Shown one piece after another: positions 37,237 to 49,285 of a DNA stretch of 64,000 nucleotides. The translations under genes were made by a program, and so were the position numbers. Origin of the DNA: Deltaproteobacteria bacterium RIFOXYD12_FULL_56_24 (GTDB lineage: Bacteria > Desulfobacterota > Desulfobulbia > Desulfobulbales > Desulfurivibrionaceae); assembly GCA_001799285.1 (NCBI GenBank), contig MGTD01000047.1:1-64000 (forward strand), written 5' to 3'. The stretch's first letter is position 1, and each line of letters starts with the position of its first letter. The notes below the pieces were generated by a model. The model searched no databases, was not told the DNA's origin, and saw only the letters and a program-made list of their open reading frames with translations.

Positions 37237-38664
37237 TCACCAACCATGCAGATCGTCATATCTCTCGATATCGTCCTCACCCAGATAGCTGCCGGTCTGG
37301 ACTTCGATGATTTCAAGGGGAATGGTGCCGGGATTTTCCAGCCGGTGTTTTGTGCCAAGCGGGATGTAGGTGGACTGATTTTCCGTTAAAATGATGGTCT
37401 GATCGCCATTGGTGATATGAGCCGTGCCTTTTACTACCACCCAATGCTCGGCCCGATGAAAATGACGTTGCAACGACAAGGTGGCGCCGGGATTAACTAT
37501 GATCCGTTTTACCTGGAACCGTTCCCCGCAATCTACGCCTTCGTAAGAGCCCCAGGGGCGAAAGACCTTCTTGTGCAACCGCACCTCCTTGCGTTTCTCC
37601 ATCTTCAGGCGGTTGACAATGGTCTTCACCTCCTGAGTCCGATCTCTTGCCGCAACCAGCAAGGCGTCTTTGGTCTCGACAATGATAAGATTGCTGAGAC
37701 CGATTGCCGCGACCAGACTGTCGCCGGCGTGGATATACGAACCAGTCACATCCTCGGCCAAAACGTTGCCGATAAAAATATTCCCCTGCTCATCATGTTT
37801 ACCGATCTCCCAGAGCGCCTCCCAGGAGCCCATATCACTCCATGGACAATCCAGGAGTACAACCACCGTATCCCGAACACGCTCCATCACCGCATAATCA
37901 ACAGAGTTAGCCGGGCTTGCCGAAAAGGCCGCCAAATCCAGGCGGGTAAAATCAAGATCATGGGTGCGGGCGGCATAGGCTCTGTTCACGCAATTGGCCA
38001 TGAGCGGCTCAAACTCCTGGAGAGTCGCCATAAATCCCGCCGCCTGAAAGAGAAACATGCCGCTGTTCCAGAGATAGCCCTCCTCCAGATACTGCCTGGC
38101 TTTTTCCAGGGATGGCTTTTCCACAAAGCAGTCCACCATGAAAACCGGCGGCGCCTCCCCACCAAAAGCCTCCCCCTTTTTGATGTAGCCATAGCCGGTA
38201 TGCGGGCTCTGCGGGACAATGCCAAAGGTGACAGGATGCCCATGATCAGCGCAGAAAGCCCCCCTGGTCACTGCCTCGGCAAAATTTCCCTCATTGCCTA
38301 TAACATGGTCTGCCGGCAGAACCAGGATCACCGCCTCTTCATCCTGCCGGATAGCCTCCAGGGCGGCAACGGCAACCGCCGGGGCCGTATCCCGCCCCAC
38401 CGGTTCGATGATGATCGTCGCTTCCCCGCCGATGGCGCGGACCTGCTCGGCCACCAGAAACCGGTGCTCCTCCGTGCAGACAACGATGGGCGCGGCGACC
38501 CCCTTCAGCCCCTGGACCCGCAGCAGTGTGTTCTGCAGCATAGTCTTATCGTTGACCAGGGGAAGAAGCTGCTTGGGATGGCACTCCCGGGACAACGGCC
38601 ACAAGCGGGTGCCGGATCCACCGGCAAGGATGACCGGGATAATGAGCAACTGTTTTCTCTGCAT
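37237..38664 (-). CDS. manC: Mannose-1-phosphate guanylyltransferase / mannose-6-phosphate isomerase
   Basis: IPVILAGGSGTRLWPLSRECHPKQLLPL; FRPWGSYEGVDCGERFQVKRIIVNPGATLSLQRHFHRAEHWVVVKGTA. Confidence 0.95.
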   Translation of the reverse strand: MQRKQLLIIPVILAGGSGTRLWPLSRECHPKQLLPLVNDKTMLQNTLLRVQGLKGVAAPIVVCTEEHRFLVAEQVRAIGGEATIIIEPVGRDTAPAVAVAALEAIRQDEEAVILVLPADHVIGNEGNFAEAVTRGAFCADHGHPVTFGIVPQSPHTGYGYIKKGEAFGGEAPPVFMVDCFVEKPSLEKARQYLEEGYLWNSGMFLFQAAGFMATLQEFEPLMANCVNRAYAARTHDLDFTRLDLAAFSASPANSVDYAVMERVRDTVVVLLDCPWSDMGSWEALWEIGKHDEQGNIFIGNVLAEDVTGSYIHAGDSLVAAIGLSNLIIVETKDALLVAARDRTQEVKTIVNRLKMEKRKEVRLHKKVFRPWGSYEGVDCGERFQVKRIIVNPGATLSLQRHFHRAEHWVVVKGTAHITNGDQTIILTENQSTYIPLGTKHRLENPGTIPLEIIEVQTGSYLGEDDIERYDDLHGW

Positions 38665-38949
38665 GAAATTATTTCCCCTTCAGGAGCTAATTGTTTGTGC
38701 AATGATTTTCTCGTGAATTTTTACTATGTTACACTCCATCATGTCAAGTAAGCATAAACATGGGTATTTTTAGTTTCCCCATAAAACTGGGCAAATACAA
38801 GAATCTTTGCAACGGCTTGATTATGGGCTATGCTCTTGAAGCACGGCGAGGCGACAAAAACAACGAACAGCGTAAGTGATTTGGTATTCACCCTTTCCGA
38901 CCTGCGTCACTGATCTTCATTCACCAGGGCCTGCCCTGCAACCAAAAAA

Positions 38950-40884
38950 ATGGCAGCTCTCATGGAAAACAATGCCCATCTGATCGCCCCTGAAGTGGCG
39001 ATCTCTTTTTTTAAAGGGATCATGCCCTTTAACAGTCTGGACGAGAAAACTCTGAGCTCTCTTGCCCGGCATTGCCGGATTGATTTTTTTCCCAAGGGGA
39101 CCAGAATCCTTACCGCCGATACCACCGAACTGACCCATCTCTATCTGATTCAGCGCGGCGGGATCAAGGCCTACCTGGAAGACGACAACGGCGAGGCGAT
39201 TCTCAAGGACTTCAGGGGGGAAGGGGCATCCATCGGTGCTCTGGCTATCATCCGCGGCACCCCGGCCAATCTCAATATCGAAACCGTAGAGGATACCTTC
39301 TGTTTCCTTCTCCCTCGGGAGGTCTTTCTTGAGCTCATTGAAAAACAGGCCTCTTTTGCCCATTTTTATCTTAAGAGCTTTTCCGAAAAAATTGTCACCT
39401 CCGCCTATAACGAGCTGCGCCATCATAAGGTGGCGCGACGCAGCAATGAGGATCTTTACCTTTTTTCCATCAGGGCGGGCGATCTGGTCAAGTCCTTGCG
39501 TAAGGTTGCGGTCGATGCCACCATCCAGGAAGCCGCGGCCCTGATGTCCGGGCATCGGGTGGGCTGCCTGCTGCTCCACGATTCGGCCGAGGCGGAAAAG
39601 ATTGTCGGCATTATCACCGACCGTGACCTAAGGGGCAAGGTGGTGGCTGCCGGCCTGGATCTTCAACTGCCGGTACGTACCATCATGAGCTCCCCGGTGC
39701 AAACCGTGCTCTCCCAAACGCTCTGTTTTGACGTACTGTTGAAGATGATGGACACCGGAATTCATCATCTGGCGGTGGAACGCGCCGGACAAATCATCGG
39801 GGTAATCACCTCCCACGACATCATGCTCCTCCAGGGCCATTCCCCTTACTATCTGTTCAAGGAAATCCGGGGCCAACAGCAGATTACCGGCTTGTATCCC
39901 CTGGCCAGAAAAATCCCGGAGGTAATCCGGGGCCTGATCGGCGAAGGGGCCAAGGCCGGCAATATCACCCAGATGATCGCCATCCTCAACGATCAAATCC
40001 TGTCCCGGATGCTGACCTTGCTGGAACAGGAGCTTGGGCCGCCGCCCCTCCCTTACTGCTGGCTGCTCTTGGGCAGCGAGGGGAGGCGGGAACAGACCTT
40101 TAAGACCGACCAGGACAATGCCATCCTCTATGCCGATCCAGAGGATGAGGCCGGCAAGCAGGCGGCGGAGGTCTATTTCAAAGCCTTTGCCGCCCAAGCC
40201 ATCAACCATCTGGTCAACTGCGGCTATCCCTTATGCCCCGGCGAGGTTATGGCCACCAACCCGCTTTGGTGCCAACCGCTTTCAGCCTGGAAACGCTATT
40301 TTGAACGATGGGTTGCCGAGCCTGATCCCCAGGAGCTGCGCTATGCCACAATCTTCTTTGATTTTCGCCCCGGTTTCGGCGAGGACCTGCTGGCCGAAAC
40401 CCTGCGAAACCACTTAAACCGGCAGATTAGGGGCCGGGATCTTTTTTTGTTCCATCTGGCCCGCCAGTCCATGGAAACCCGGGCGCCCCTCTCTTTTTTC
40501 AAGAATTTCATCGTGGAAAGAAATGGAGAGCACAAAAATCGTCTGGATATCAAGGGGCAGGGTCTGACCCCTTTTGTGAATTTTGCTCGGGTCCTGTCCT
40601 TGAAATTCGGGGTGAAAGATACCAATACCCTGGCCCGCCTCAAGGCCCTGGCTGAGGGCGAATGGATCCAGGGAGAGCTGTGGTCTTCGGCCAGCGAGGC
40701 ATATGAACTCCAGATGCAGCAACGTCTGGTGCATCAACTGCGACAGCTGGAGGGGGGGATCACCCCCGACAATTATCTCGACCCGGCGGATCTTTCCGAT
40801 CTGGAACGCAGGATGCTCAAGGACGCCTTCACAGTCATTGAAAGGCTGTATGGGGTGCTTGAGCAGATGTATCCGGTGGCATAA
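38950..40884 (+). CDS. Cyclic nucleotide-binding/CBS/DUF294 putative nucleotidyltransferase signalling protein
   Basis: cNMP-like N-terminus, CBS pair (TIQEAAALMSGHRVGCLLL...), LLGSEGRREQTFKTDQDNAILY (DUF294). Confidence 0.88.
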   Translation: MAALMENNAHLIAPEVAISFFKGIMPFNSLDEKTLSSLARHCRIDFFPKGTRILTADTTELTHLYLIQRGGIKAYLEDDNGEAILKDFRGEGASIGALAIIRGTPANLNIETVEDTFCFLLPREVFLELIEKQASFAHFYLKSFSEKIVTSAYNELRHHKVARRSNEDLYLFSIRAGDLVKSLRKVAVDATIQEAAALMSGHRVGCLLLHDSAEAEKIVGIITDRDLRGKVVAAGLDLQLPVRTIMSSPVQTVLSQTLCFDVLLKMMDTGIHHLAVERAGQIIGVITSHDIMLLQGHSPYYLFKEIRGQQQITGLYPLARKIPEVIRGLIGEGAKAGNITQMIAILNDQILSRMLTLLEQELGPPPLPYCWLLLGSEGRREQTFKTDQDNAILYADPEDEAGKQAAEVYFKAFAAQAINHLVNCGYPLCPGEVMATNPLWCQPLSAWKRYFERWVAEPDPQELRYATIFFDFRPGFGEDLLAETLRNHLNRQIRGRDLFLFHLARQSMETRAPLSFFKNFIVERNGEHKNRLDIKGQGLTPFVNFARVLSLKFGVKDTNTLARLKALAEGEWIQGELWSSASEAYELQMQQRLVHQLRQLEGGITPDNYLDPADLSDLERRMLKDAFTVIERLYGVLEQMYPVA

Positions 40885-41597
40885 TGATACATCTGCTCAA
40901 GCCCGGCTCCTGGTTTGCCCCGCCGCATCCCCTGATAGCAAAAAACCGGGAGGCCTTTGCCCGTTTTGACCAATCCCTACCCCTTGCCGAGTATACCTTT
41001 GTGGTCTGCGATACCGAACTGACCGGGCTTGACCGGAAACACGACGAGATCATCTCCATCGGCGCTGTTTTGATTCGTGATTTGCAGATCGATCTTGGCG
41101 CCACCTTTCATCGCTATATCAGGCCGAAAAATGTCGCACATACCGAGGCCACTTTGGTCCACCGGATTACTCCCCAGCAGTTGCTGGCGGCACCGCCCCT
41201 GGAAGAGGTGCTGCCCGCTTTTGTCGAATTTGCCGGGACCAGCCTCATGGTGGGGCATTGTCTTGCCTTGGATATGGATTTCCTGAACAGGGCTGCCCGC
41301 AAGGTTCTCGGCGGAACCCTCGCCAACCCGGGGATTGACACCATTCGCATGGCCCACGGCTATCAAAGAGTGCTGTCGGGACATTTCAATAAAGAGGAAG
41401 ACCGACCGCACAGCTACGCCCTGGAAGCTCTGGCCAAAGAATACCAGCTCCCCAGATTCAAGCCCCATGATGCCCTTGAGGATGCCCTGCAAACCGCCTA
41501 CCTTTTTCTTTTTCTTCTGAAAAAATTCCGAAAAGGCGGGCTGACAACCCTTAAGGACATCTATCGGGCAGGAAGAGTCGGGACCTTCTGGCTCTAA
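40884..41597 (+). CDS. DnaQ-like 3'-5' exonuclease
   Basis: FVVCDTELTGLDRKHDEIISIGAVLI; LMVGHCLALDMDFLNR; PHDALEDALQTAYLF. Confidence 0.9.
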   Translation: MIHLLKPGSWFAPPHPLIAKNREAFARFDQSLPLAEYTFVVCDTELTGLDRKHDEIISIGAVLIRDLQIDLGATFHRYIRPKNVAHTEATLVHRITPQQLLAAPPLEEVLPAFVEFAGTSLMVGHCLALDMDFLNRAARKVLGGTLANPGIDTIRMAHGYQRVLSGHFNKEEDRPHSYALEALAKEYQLPRFKPHDALEDALQTAYLFLFLLKKFRKGGLTTLKDIYRAGRVGTFWL

Positions 41598-41836
41598 GCA
41601 GGCTATAGCAAAACAGGATTTTCAACTCACCGTCAAATTACTTTTTTTCACCCATTCATTTTTTTTCAAAAATTTCGTTGACTCCCCTTTTCTCTATCAG
41701 TATATATACCCATTCGATGCTCCACCGGTGGGTATATATACCCATCGACCGCATCCACGCAACTGCCTTGCAAAAGGCAAATACGAATCAACACTATCCA
41801 GCTTAAGGCCGGAAACGAACAAAAACAACCCAAACC

Positions 41837-41942
41837 GTAACTATCCAGAAGTTCCGTAGCTGCTAGGCAGAAGCCTGCGAAGTGTGCTGGTGCCCATGAG
41901 CAGGCTGATAACAACGCAGATGCGGTGCTGCTGGATAGTTAC
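41837..41942 (+). repeat. Dispersed palindromic element, copy 3
   Basis: GTAACTATCCAGAAG...CTGCTGGATAGTTAC; nearly identical to the reverse complement of 54403-54508. Confidence 0.9.
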
Positions 41943-41972
41943 TAAGAATCAACACAAGAGAGGGGGGAACGC

Positions 41973-42224
41973 ATGAACAATGCACAGAGGTACTGGCAGG
42001 CAAACATCAGGCTTGTTATCGGCTGCCTGTTTGTCTGGTTTTTTGTCTCGTTCGGGTGCGGTATTTTGTTCGTCGATCAATTAAACGTCTTCCGGTTGGG
42101 CGGCTATCAGCTTGGCTTCTGGTTCGCCCAGCAGGGATCGATCTATATCTTTGTGGCGCTGATCTTTTTCTACGCCTGGCGTATGAATCAGCTCGACCGT
42201 AAATTCAACGTCGAAGAAGCGTAA
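41973..42224 (+). CDS. DUF4212 small subunit of a sodium/substrate symporter
   Basis: YWQANIRLVIGCLFVWFFVSFGCGILFVDQLN, directly upstream of an SSS permease. Confidence 0.88.
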   Translation: MNNAQRYWQANIRLVIGCLFVWFFVSFGCGILFVDQLNVFRLGGYQLGFWFAQQGSIYIFVALIFFYAWRMNQLDRKFNVEEA

Positions 42225-42236
42225 GGAGAGCCGCCA

Positions 42237-44111
42237 ATGTCGAATTTAATGATTACCACCTACCTCGTGGTCGGAGCAACCTTTGCCCTCTACCTCTACA
42301 TTGCCCTGAAATCCAGGGCCAAAAACACCGGCGAGTTCTATGTGGCCGGCAAGGGCATTCATCCGGTCCTAAACGGCATGGCCACCGGTGCCGACTGGAT
42401 GTCAGCCGCATCCTTCATTTCCATGGCCGGCATGCTCGCCATGGGCGGCTATGACGCCTCCGCCTACCTGATGGGCTGGACCGGCGGCTACTGCCTGCTG
42501 GCCATGCTCCTTGCCCCTTATCTGCGCAAATACGGCAAGTTCACGGTTCCGGAGTTCATCGGCGACCGTTTTTATTCCCAGACCGCCCGACTGGTCGCCA
42601 TCATCTGCCTGATCGTGGCATCGCTGACCTATGTTATCGGCCAGATGAAGGGTATCGGCGTGGCCTTCTCCCGCTTCCTGGAGCTTCCCTTCGAAGTCGG
42701 CCTGCTGGTCGGCATGGCTATCGTCTTTGTTTATGCGGTTCTCGGCGGCATGAAGGGCGTCACCTACACCCAGATTGCCCAGTATGTGGTGCTGATCTTT
42801 GCCTACACCGTCCCCGCCGTGTTTATCTCCATCCAGCTCACCGGCAATCCCATTCCTCAACTGGGGTTGGGCTCAACCCTAAGCGGCACGGATGGGGTCT
42901 ATCTCCTCGACAAGCTTGACAAGGTCGTGGTCGATCTTGGCTTCACCGCCTATACCTCCCAAAAGGGCAGTACCCTGGATATCTTCCTGCTGACCATGTC
43001 CCTGATGATTGGCACCGCCGGACTGCCCCATGTAATCACCCGTTTCTTCACCGTACCCAAGGTCAAGGATGCCCGATCTTCCGCGGGCTGGGCTCTGGTT
43101 TTCATCGCCATCCTCTACACCACCGCCCCGGCAGTCGGCGCCATGGCCCGGCTGAACCTAACCAAGACCATTCAACCCGGAGAAATCGGCGCCCCCGAAG
43201 GAAACCTCGTGGCCGAGGAACGGCCGCAGTGGATGAAGAACTGGGAAAAGACCGGATTGCTGGGCTTTGAAGACAAAAATGGCGACGGCAGAATCCAGTA
43301 TTACAGCGATAGTGGCCTGAGTGCGGCAGAGGCCGCCTTGGCCAAAGCCCTGAAAGAAGGTGGCGACTCGACCGCAGCCCAGGCCAAACTGGATACGGCC
43401 GCCGCGAAGCACGCGGAAAGCAAGTTCGCCGGTTTTGGCTGGCAGGGCAATGAGATGACCAAGGTTGACAACGACATCATGGTACTCGCCAACCCCGAGA
43501 TCGCCAGGCTGCCCAACTGGGTCATCGCCCTGGTGGCAGCGGGCGGCATCGCCGCAGCCCTTTCCACCGCCGCGGGCCTGCTGCTGGCCATCTCTTCCTC
43601 CATCTCCCATGACCTGCTCAAAGGGATGCTCGCCAAAAATATCGACGACAAGACCGAGTTGCTCTACGGCCGGGTCGCCATGGGCGGCGCCATCATCGTG
43701 GCCGGTTATCTTGGCCTCAATCCTCCGGGCTTTGCTGCCCAGGTTGTGGCCTTGGCCTTCGGCCTCGCCGCCTCGTCAATCTTCCCGGCCATCATGATGG
43801 GGATCTTTGTCAAGCGGATGAACAGCGCCGGCGCCATCTGCGGCATGCTTGCCGGCCTTGGTTCCACCCTGCTCTATATCTTCTGGTATAAGGGTTTCAT
43901 GTTTATCGCCTCTACCGCCATGGCCCCGGATAATGCTGCAAACTGGCTGCTCGGCATCTCCCCCGGCTCTTTCGGGGCAGTGGGCGCCCTGATCAATTTT
44001 ATCGTCGCCTTTGCCGTTTCCAGTATTACCAAGGCGCCGCCCGAGCACATCCAGCATCTGGTCGAGGACATTCGGGTGCCGATGGGTGCGGGCGCGGCCC
44101 AGAGTCACTGA
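42237..44111 (+). CDS. Sodium:solute symporter family (acetate/ActP-like, VC_2705 type)
   Basis: FYVAGKGIHPVLNGMATGADWMSAASFISMAG; multiple TM segments. Confidence 0.9.
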   Translation: MSNLMITTYLVVGATFALYLYIALKSRAKNTGEFYVAGKGIHPVLNGMATGADWMSAASFISMAGMLAMGGYDASAYLMGWTGGYCLLAMLLAPYLRKYGKFTVPEFIGDRFYSQTARLVAIICLIVASLTYVIGQMKGIGVAFSRFLELPFEVGLLVGMAIVFVYAVLGGMKGVTYTQIAQYVVLIFAYTVPAVFISIQLTGNPIPQLGLGSTLSGTDGVYLLDKLDKVVVDLGFTAYTSQKGSTLDIFLLTMSLMIGTAGLPHVITRFFTVPKVKDARSSAGWALVFIAILYTTAPAVGAMARLNLTKTIQPGEIGAPEGNLVAEERPQWMKNWEKTGLLGFEDKNGDGRIQYYSDSGLSAAEAALAKALKEGGDSTAAQAKLDTAAAKHAESKFAGFGWQGNEMTKVDNDIMVLANPEIARLPNWVIALVAAGGIAAALSTAAGLLLAISSSISHDLLKGMLAKNIDDKTELLYGRVAMGGAIIVAGYLGLNPPGFAAQVVALAFGLAASSIFPAIMMGIFVKRMNSAGAICGMLAGLGSTLLYIFWYKGFMFIASTAMAPDNAANWLLGISPGSFGAVGALINFIVAFAVSSITKAPPEHIQHLVEDIRVPMGAGAAQSH

Positions 44112-44191
44112 TTCCGGCAGGGTGTCTGTTCCGTAACAGCCGGACAAAGAGTATCCGGATGGCTACCGCTGTTTTTTAGCCTTACAGCAAT

Positions 44192-44243
44192 AACAACAAA
44201 AAACGCGCAGGGCTTGCTAGCCCCTGCGCGTTTTTTGTTGTTT
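44192..44243. terminator. Strong bidirectional intrinsic terminator
   Basis: Inverted repeat AACAACAAAAAACGCGCAGGG-CTTGCTAG-CCCCTGCGCGTTTTTTGTTGTT. Confidence 0.9.
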
Positions 44244-44317
44244 CAGAGGAGATCTTTTCTGTTAAGATAAATTCGCTTATACATCCTTAAAAAACACTCC
44301 AGCCTTGAGCACGAAAG

Positions 44318-45694
<1,377 letters not shown>

Positions 45695-45772
45695 GTTCCG
45701 TGGATATTTGACTTCCATGCCACTCCCTCTTGATCGGTTACGAGAACAAGCCCATTTTCCAGAAGGCCGCAT

Positions 45773-47428
45773 ATGAAACTTTCCGCCCTCTGCCCGCATA
45801 GCGGCTCGTTTGCCGCCAATGATCACCTCAAGAAACAGATCCAGTGGCTGCTGTTTTTAAGGGTGCTTTTTCTTTCCCTGATGCTGGGGATCAGCGTTCT
45901 TCTCCAGACCAAAAATTCTCCCATCTTTCTCCCGCCGCTCCACTATCTTGCCTATTTCATTGCCGGGCTTTACCTGTTCACCATCCTTTCCGCCCTTGTT
46001 TTAAGGGTGATCCATTGCTATTCCCGCTTCGGCTACCTGCAGATCACCCTTGACACCCTGGTGGTGACTCTCCTGGTTTTTTTCACCGGCGCCAGTCAGT
46101 CTGTTTTTACGGTGGTATATTTTTTCCCCATCGTCATGGGGGCCTTCATGCTTTTCCGGCGGGGAAGCCTGCTTTTTGCCGCGCTGAGCACCATGCTGTT
46201 TGGGGCACTGCTTATTGTCGAACATGACGGCTATGCTGCCCGCTTTGTTCCTGCCTACCCGGACCAGCTAACCAACTTACAGATGCTGCTCCATTATTTC
46301 ACCATTTACACCCTCACCTTTTTCCTGGTTGCCATCCTGAGTTCCATGCTCTCTACCAGACTCCAGAAAACCGAAGCGGAACTGTTCCAGACCATAAGCG
46401 ACTATGGCCGGCTTTCCCTTCTATACAAACAAATATTCGATGACATCAATACCGGCATTATCACCGTTAACGCCGACCGCCGGGTGACCTCCATCAACCG
46501 GGCGGCGGAATACATAACCGGCTACAACGCCAGCGAGGTTCTCGGCCGAAAAATTTCCCAGGTATTTCCCGCTCTGGAAACGGCCCGACTTTATGAGGAG
46601 CGGCGGCACCTGGCCGTCATTTCCCGCAAAAACGGGGAGACAATCCCGGTGGGCTATGCCTGCTCCAGGCTCAATGCCCCGGACGACAACGAAAGCGGCT
46701 CCTTGTATACCCTGCAGGATCTCAGTCAGATAAAAAAAATGGAAGCCCAGGTGCAGCAGGCCGAAAAAATGGCGACCATCGGGGAAATGGCCGCCGGCAT
46801 TGCCCACGAACTAAGAAATCCCCTGGCCGCCATCTCCGGGGCCGTGCAGCTGCTGGATGGAGAAACTCGGGAAAGCTCGATCAACAAACGATTGTTTAGC
46901 ATCATCATGCGGGAATCAGATCGTCTTGATGCCACAATCCATGAATTCCTCCTCTTCTCCAAACCGGTCAACCCGGAAAAAGAATGGTTTTCCTTGCGGG
47001 CGCTGGCCCAAGAAGCATTGGAAACCCTAAGCCAGGATCCAGCCTGGGACTCCACGCTGACCCTTGACCTGGAAATCCTAACTGATCTTGACTGCTGGGG
47101 TGATCCGCAGCTGATCCGACAGGTGCTTCTCAACCTGATTGCCAACAGCGCCAATGCCTGCCGGAATATGGAAAAGGGGAGGATAGTACTCCGGGCCAAG
47201 GAAACGCCGGGAGCCGCAGTTCTCCTGGAGATCGAAGACAACGGCCACGGCATCCCGGAAGCTATTCAGGAAAGAATATTCGAGCCTTTTTTCACTACCA
47301 GGGAAACAGGGACCGGGCTGGGCCTGGCCATTGTCCGGCAGATCGTGCAAAGCCATGGCGGCGAGATTTCCCTGCGCGATAGTCAGCCCCAGGGCACGAT
47401 TTTTTCCGTCAGCCTGCCTTTGCCGTAA
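45773..47428 (+). CDS. Membrane PAS sensor histidine kinase (NtrB/PilS-like)
   Basis: N-terminal TM helices, PAS, GIAHELRNPLAAISGAVQLL (H box), RETGTGLGLAIVRQIVQSHGGEI. Confidence 0.93.
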   Translation: MKLSALCPHSGSFAANDHLKKQIQWLLFLRVLFLSLMLGISVLLQTKNSPIFLPPLHYLAYFIAGLYLFTILSALVLRVIHCYSRFGYLQITLDTLVVTLLVFFTGASQSVFTVVYFFPIVMGAFMLFRRGSLLFAALSTMLFGALLIVEHDGYAARFVPAYPDQLTNLQMLLHYFTIYTLTFFLVAILSSMLSTRLQKTEAELFQTISDYGRLSLLYKQIFDDINTGIITVNADRRVTSINRAAEYITGYNASEVLGRKISQVFPALETARLYEERRHLAVISRKNGETIPVGYACSRLNAPDDNESGSLYTLQDLSQIKKMEAQVQQAEKMATIGEMAAGIAHELRNPLAAISGAVQLLDGETRESSINKRLFSIIMRESDRLDATIHEFLLFSKPVNPEKEWFSLRALAQEALETLSQDPAWDSTLTLDLEILTDLDCWGDPQLIRQVLLNLIANSANACRNMEKGRIVLRAKETPGAAVLLEIEDNGHGIPEAIQERIFEPFFTTRETGTGLGLAIVRQIVQSHGGEISLRDSQPQGTIFSVSLPLP

Positions 47429-47468
47429 AAGTGCTGAGTGCTGTGTGCTAAGTGCTGAGGGCTGAGCC

Positions 47469-48350
47469 CTATCTTAAAGCGGCAATCACGGAGAGGAGGA
47501 AATAGACGGCGAGCCAGCCCGCGATGAAGAGCAGCGCTCTCCGCCGTGCCGGATCCTCTCTGCCCACCCAGGCCAGGGCGACAACCACGGTGCTCGGGAA
47601 GATCACCCCGGCCCAAAAGGGCGGGATGTAGCGCAGCAGCTCCTGCAAGCCGAGGAGAAACCATGGGCCCTGAATATGAAACAGTCCGAGACGGGCCGGT
47701 TCCAGGGGCGCTGCCAGCGAAAGACTGCCCAGCACCATGAGCAAGAGCAGCCGGCGATGCTGAGCAAAACCAACCCGGTAGCGGCGCAGATGATCCCAGC
47801 AACAGACACCCCAGACAAGCCCTAGGCCGACAAGATGGTTGGCGTAGATCCGTTTCATCCCCTCGGCCTCGATGGAAAAAAGCAACGAGTTCAACGGCGC
47901 ACCGAGATAGGGCATGGAGAGGAGAATATTTTCGGCAATAACGCCCGCCGCCTCGCCGGTTGCATCCGCCCGCAGGACATATCCGGTAAAAAGCAGCAAC
48001 AGCGCGGCAGGGACGGAAGCGATCAACAGGAGCCATTTAGCAAAGCGCAACTGCTGCTCACCCTTTGCCAGGATAACCGCCGCCATATGGCACAGCGAGA
48101 AGAGAAAAAACAACTGACTGGAATAATAATGACAGGCCCGGAAGAATTGCCCGAACGGCACCAGCAGATCAAGGGAGCTGGCGGAAAAAAAAGGCGTGGC
48201 TGGATCGTACTGGAGGGCCACCACCATCCCGGATAAAACCGAAAGATAGAGGGAGACCAGGCTCATGCCCCCCCATTTTGTCTCCAGGAAAAGATTGCGG
48301 ATATTAATACCCTTATAGACTAACAAGATACCCTTTTCCGTCCTTGCCAT
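47469..48350 (-). CDS. Cytochrome b (bc complex-type)
   Basis: FFRACHYYSSQLFFLFSLCHMAAVI; ENILLSMPYLGAPL; LRRYRVGFAQHRRLLLL. Confidence 0.82.
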   Translation of the reverse strand: MARTEKGILLVYKGINIRNLFLETKWGGMSLVSLYLSVLSGMVVALQYDPATPFFSASSLDLLVPFGQFFRACHYYSSQLFFLFSLCHMAAVILAKGEQQLRFAKWLLLIASVPAALLLLFTGYVLRADATGEAAGVIAENILLSMPYLGAPLNSLLFSIEAEGMKRIYANHLVGLGLVWGVCCWDHLRRYRVGFAQHRRLLLLMVLGSLSLAAPLEPARLGLFHIQGPWFLLGLQELLRYIPPFWAGVIFPSTVVVALAWVGREDPARRRALLFIAGWLAVYFLLSVIAALR

Positions 48351-48750
48351 CCCGCTGCATCGTCACCTGAAAACGGGGGAGATTTTTCTTGGCCGGACCG
48401 CTGAGCCGTAGACCTTCCTTGCTGAATCGGCTGTGATGACATGGGCAGAGAAGTATCCCCTCTTTTTCCTGAAAATTAAGCCTGCAGCCCAAATGAGTGC
48501 ATTTTCTGGAGACTGCCCACGGCCCTGTTTTCCCGACAAAAAGGATAAAATCGTGCTCAAGCGCAAACCCGTCCACCGGTATGATCTTGTCCACTTTCAC
48601 AATGCGGGGCTGTTTGGGGGTACGATAGTCAAGAAAGCGGAAAAGCGGATACAAAAGCAGGGCGCCACCACCCCAGCGCAGCCAGGACCAGGAACCAGCC
48701 AGGAATGTCCGCCTGGTCAAGGGTGCCTCTTTTCCGGTCGTCTCAACCAT
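48313..48750 (-). CDS. Rieske 2Fe-2S protein
   Basis: CTHLGCRLNFQEKEGILLCPCHHSRFSKEG; TRRTFLAGS Tat-like N-terminus. Confidence 0.92.
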   Translation of the reverse strand: MVETTGKEAPLTRRTFLAGSWSWLRWGGGALLLYPLFRFLDYRTPKQPRIVKVDKIIPVDGFALEHDFILFVGKTGPWAVSRKCTHLGCRLNFQEKEGILLCPCHHSRFSKEGLRLSGPAKKNLPRFQVTMQRDGKDGKGYLVSL

Positions 48751-49274
48751 TATATCTGCAGATACCGAGCACGCAGCTTCTCGCAGACATGATCCGGCAC
48801 CAGACCGCTCACATCCCCGCCATACCTGGCCGCGTCCTTGATGATGCTGGAGCTGATAAAGATCCAGCGGAAGCCGGTCATCAGAAAAACCGTTTCCACC
48901 TCCCGCTCAATCCGACGATTCATCAGGGCCAGCTGAAACTCGTAATCAAAATCAGACACGGCCCGCAAGCCGCGGATTATCGCCTTGGCCCCGCGCTTGT
49001 AGGCAAAATCAACGAGCAGCCCGGAAACATCCTCGACCGTAACCCTGGTTTCTTCACCGGGAAAACAGTCCTCTATCATCTTGCGTCTTTCTTCCAGGGA
49101 AAAAAGCGGCTGTTTGGCGGGATTGCTGGCAACGGCGATAATGATCCGGTCAAAGAGATGCAACCCCCGATGCACGATATCAAGATGGCCGTTGGTTATG
49201 GGATCAAAGGTGCCGGGATAGACGGCGACTGCTTCGGATGTTTTTTCGGAGACAAACGGTTCATAGTCAGTCAT
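48750..49274 (-). CDS. coaD: Phosphopantetheine adenylyltransferase
   Basis: AVYPGTFDPITNGHLDIVHRGLHLFD; ISSSIIKDAARYGGDVSGLVP. Confidence 0.96.
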   Translation of the reverse strand: MTDYEPFVSEKTSEAVAVYPGTFDPITNGHLDIVHRGLHLFDRIIIAVASNPAKQPLFSLEERRKMIEDCFPGEETRVTVEDVSGLLVDFAYKRGAKAIIRGLRAVSDFDYEFQLALMNRRIEREVETVFLMTGFRWIFISSSIIKDAARYGGDVSGLVPDHVCEKLRARYLQI

Positions 49275-49285
49275 GGCACCCTGCC

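Noticed and set aside
41666-41914. ORF 41666..41914 (-) and ORF 54431..55096 (+) sharing MLSACSWAPAHFAGFCLAAT
   Set aside because: The shared peptide is translation of the dispersed palindromic element, not a conserved gene.
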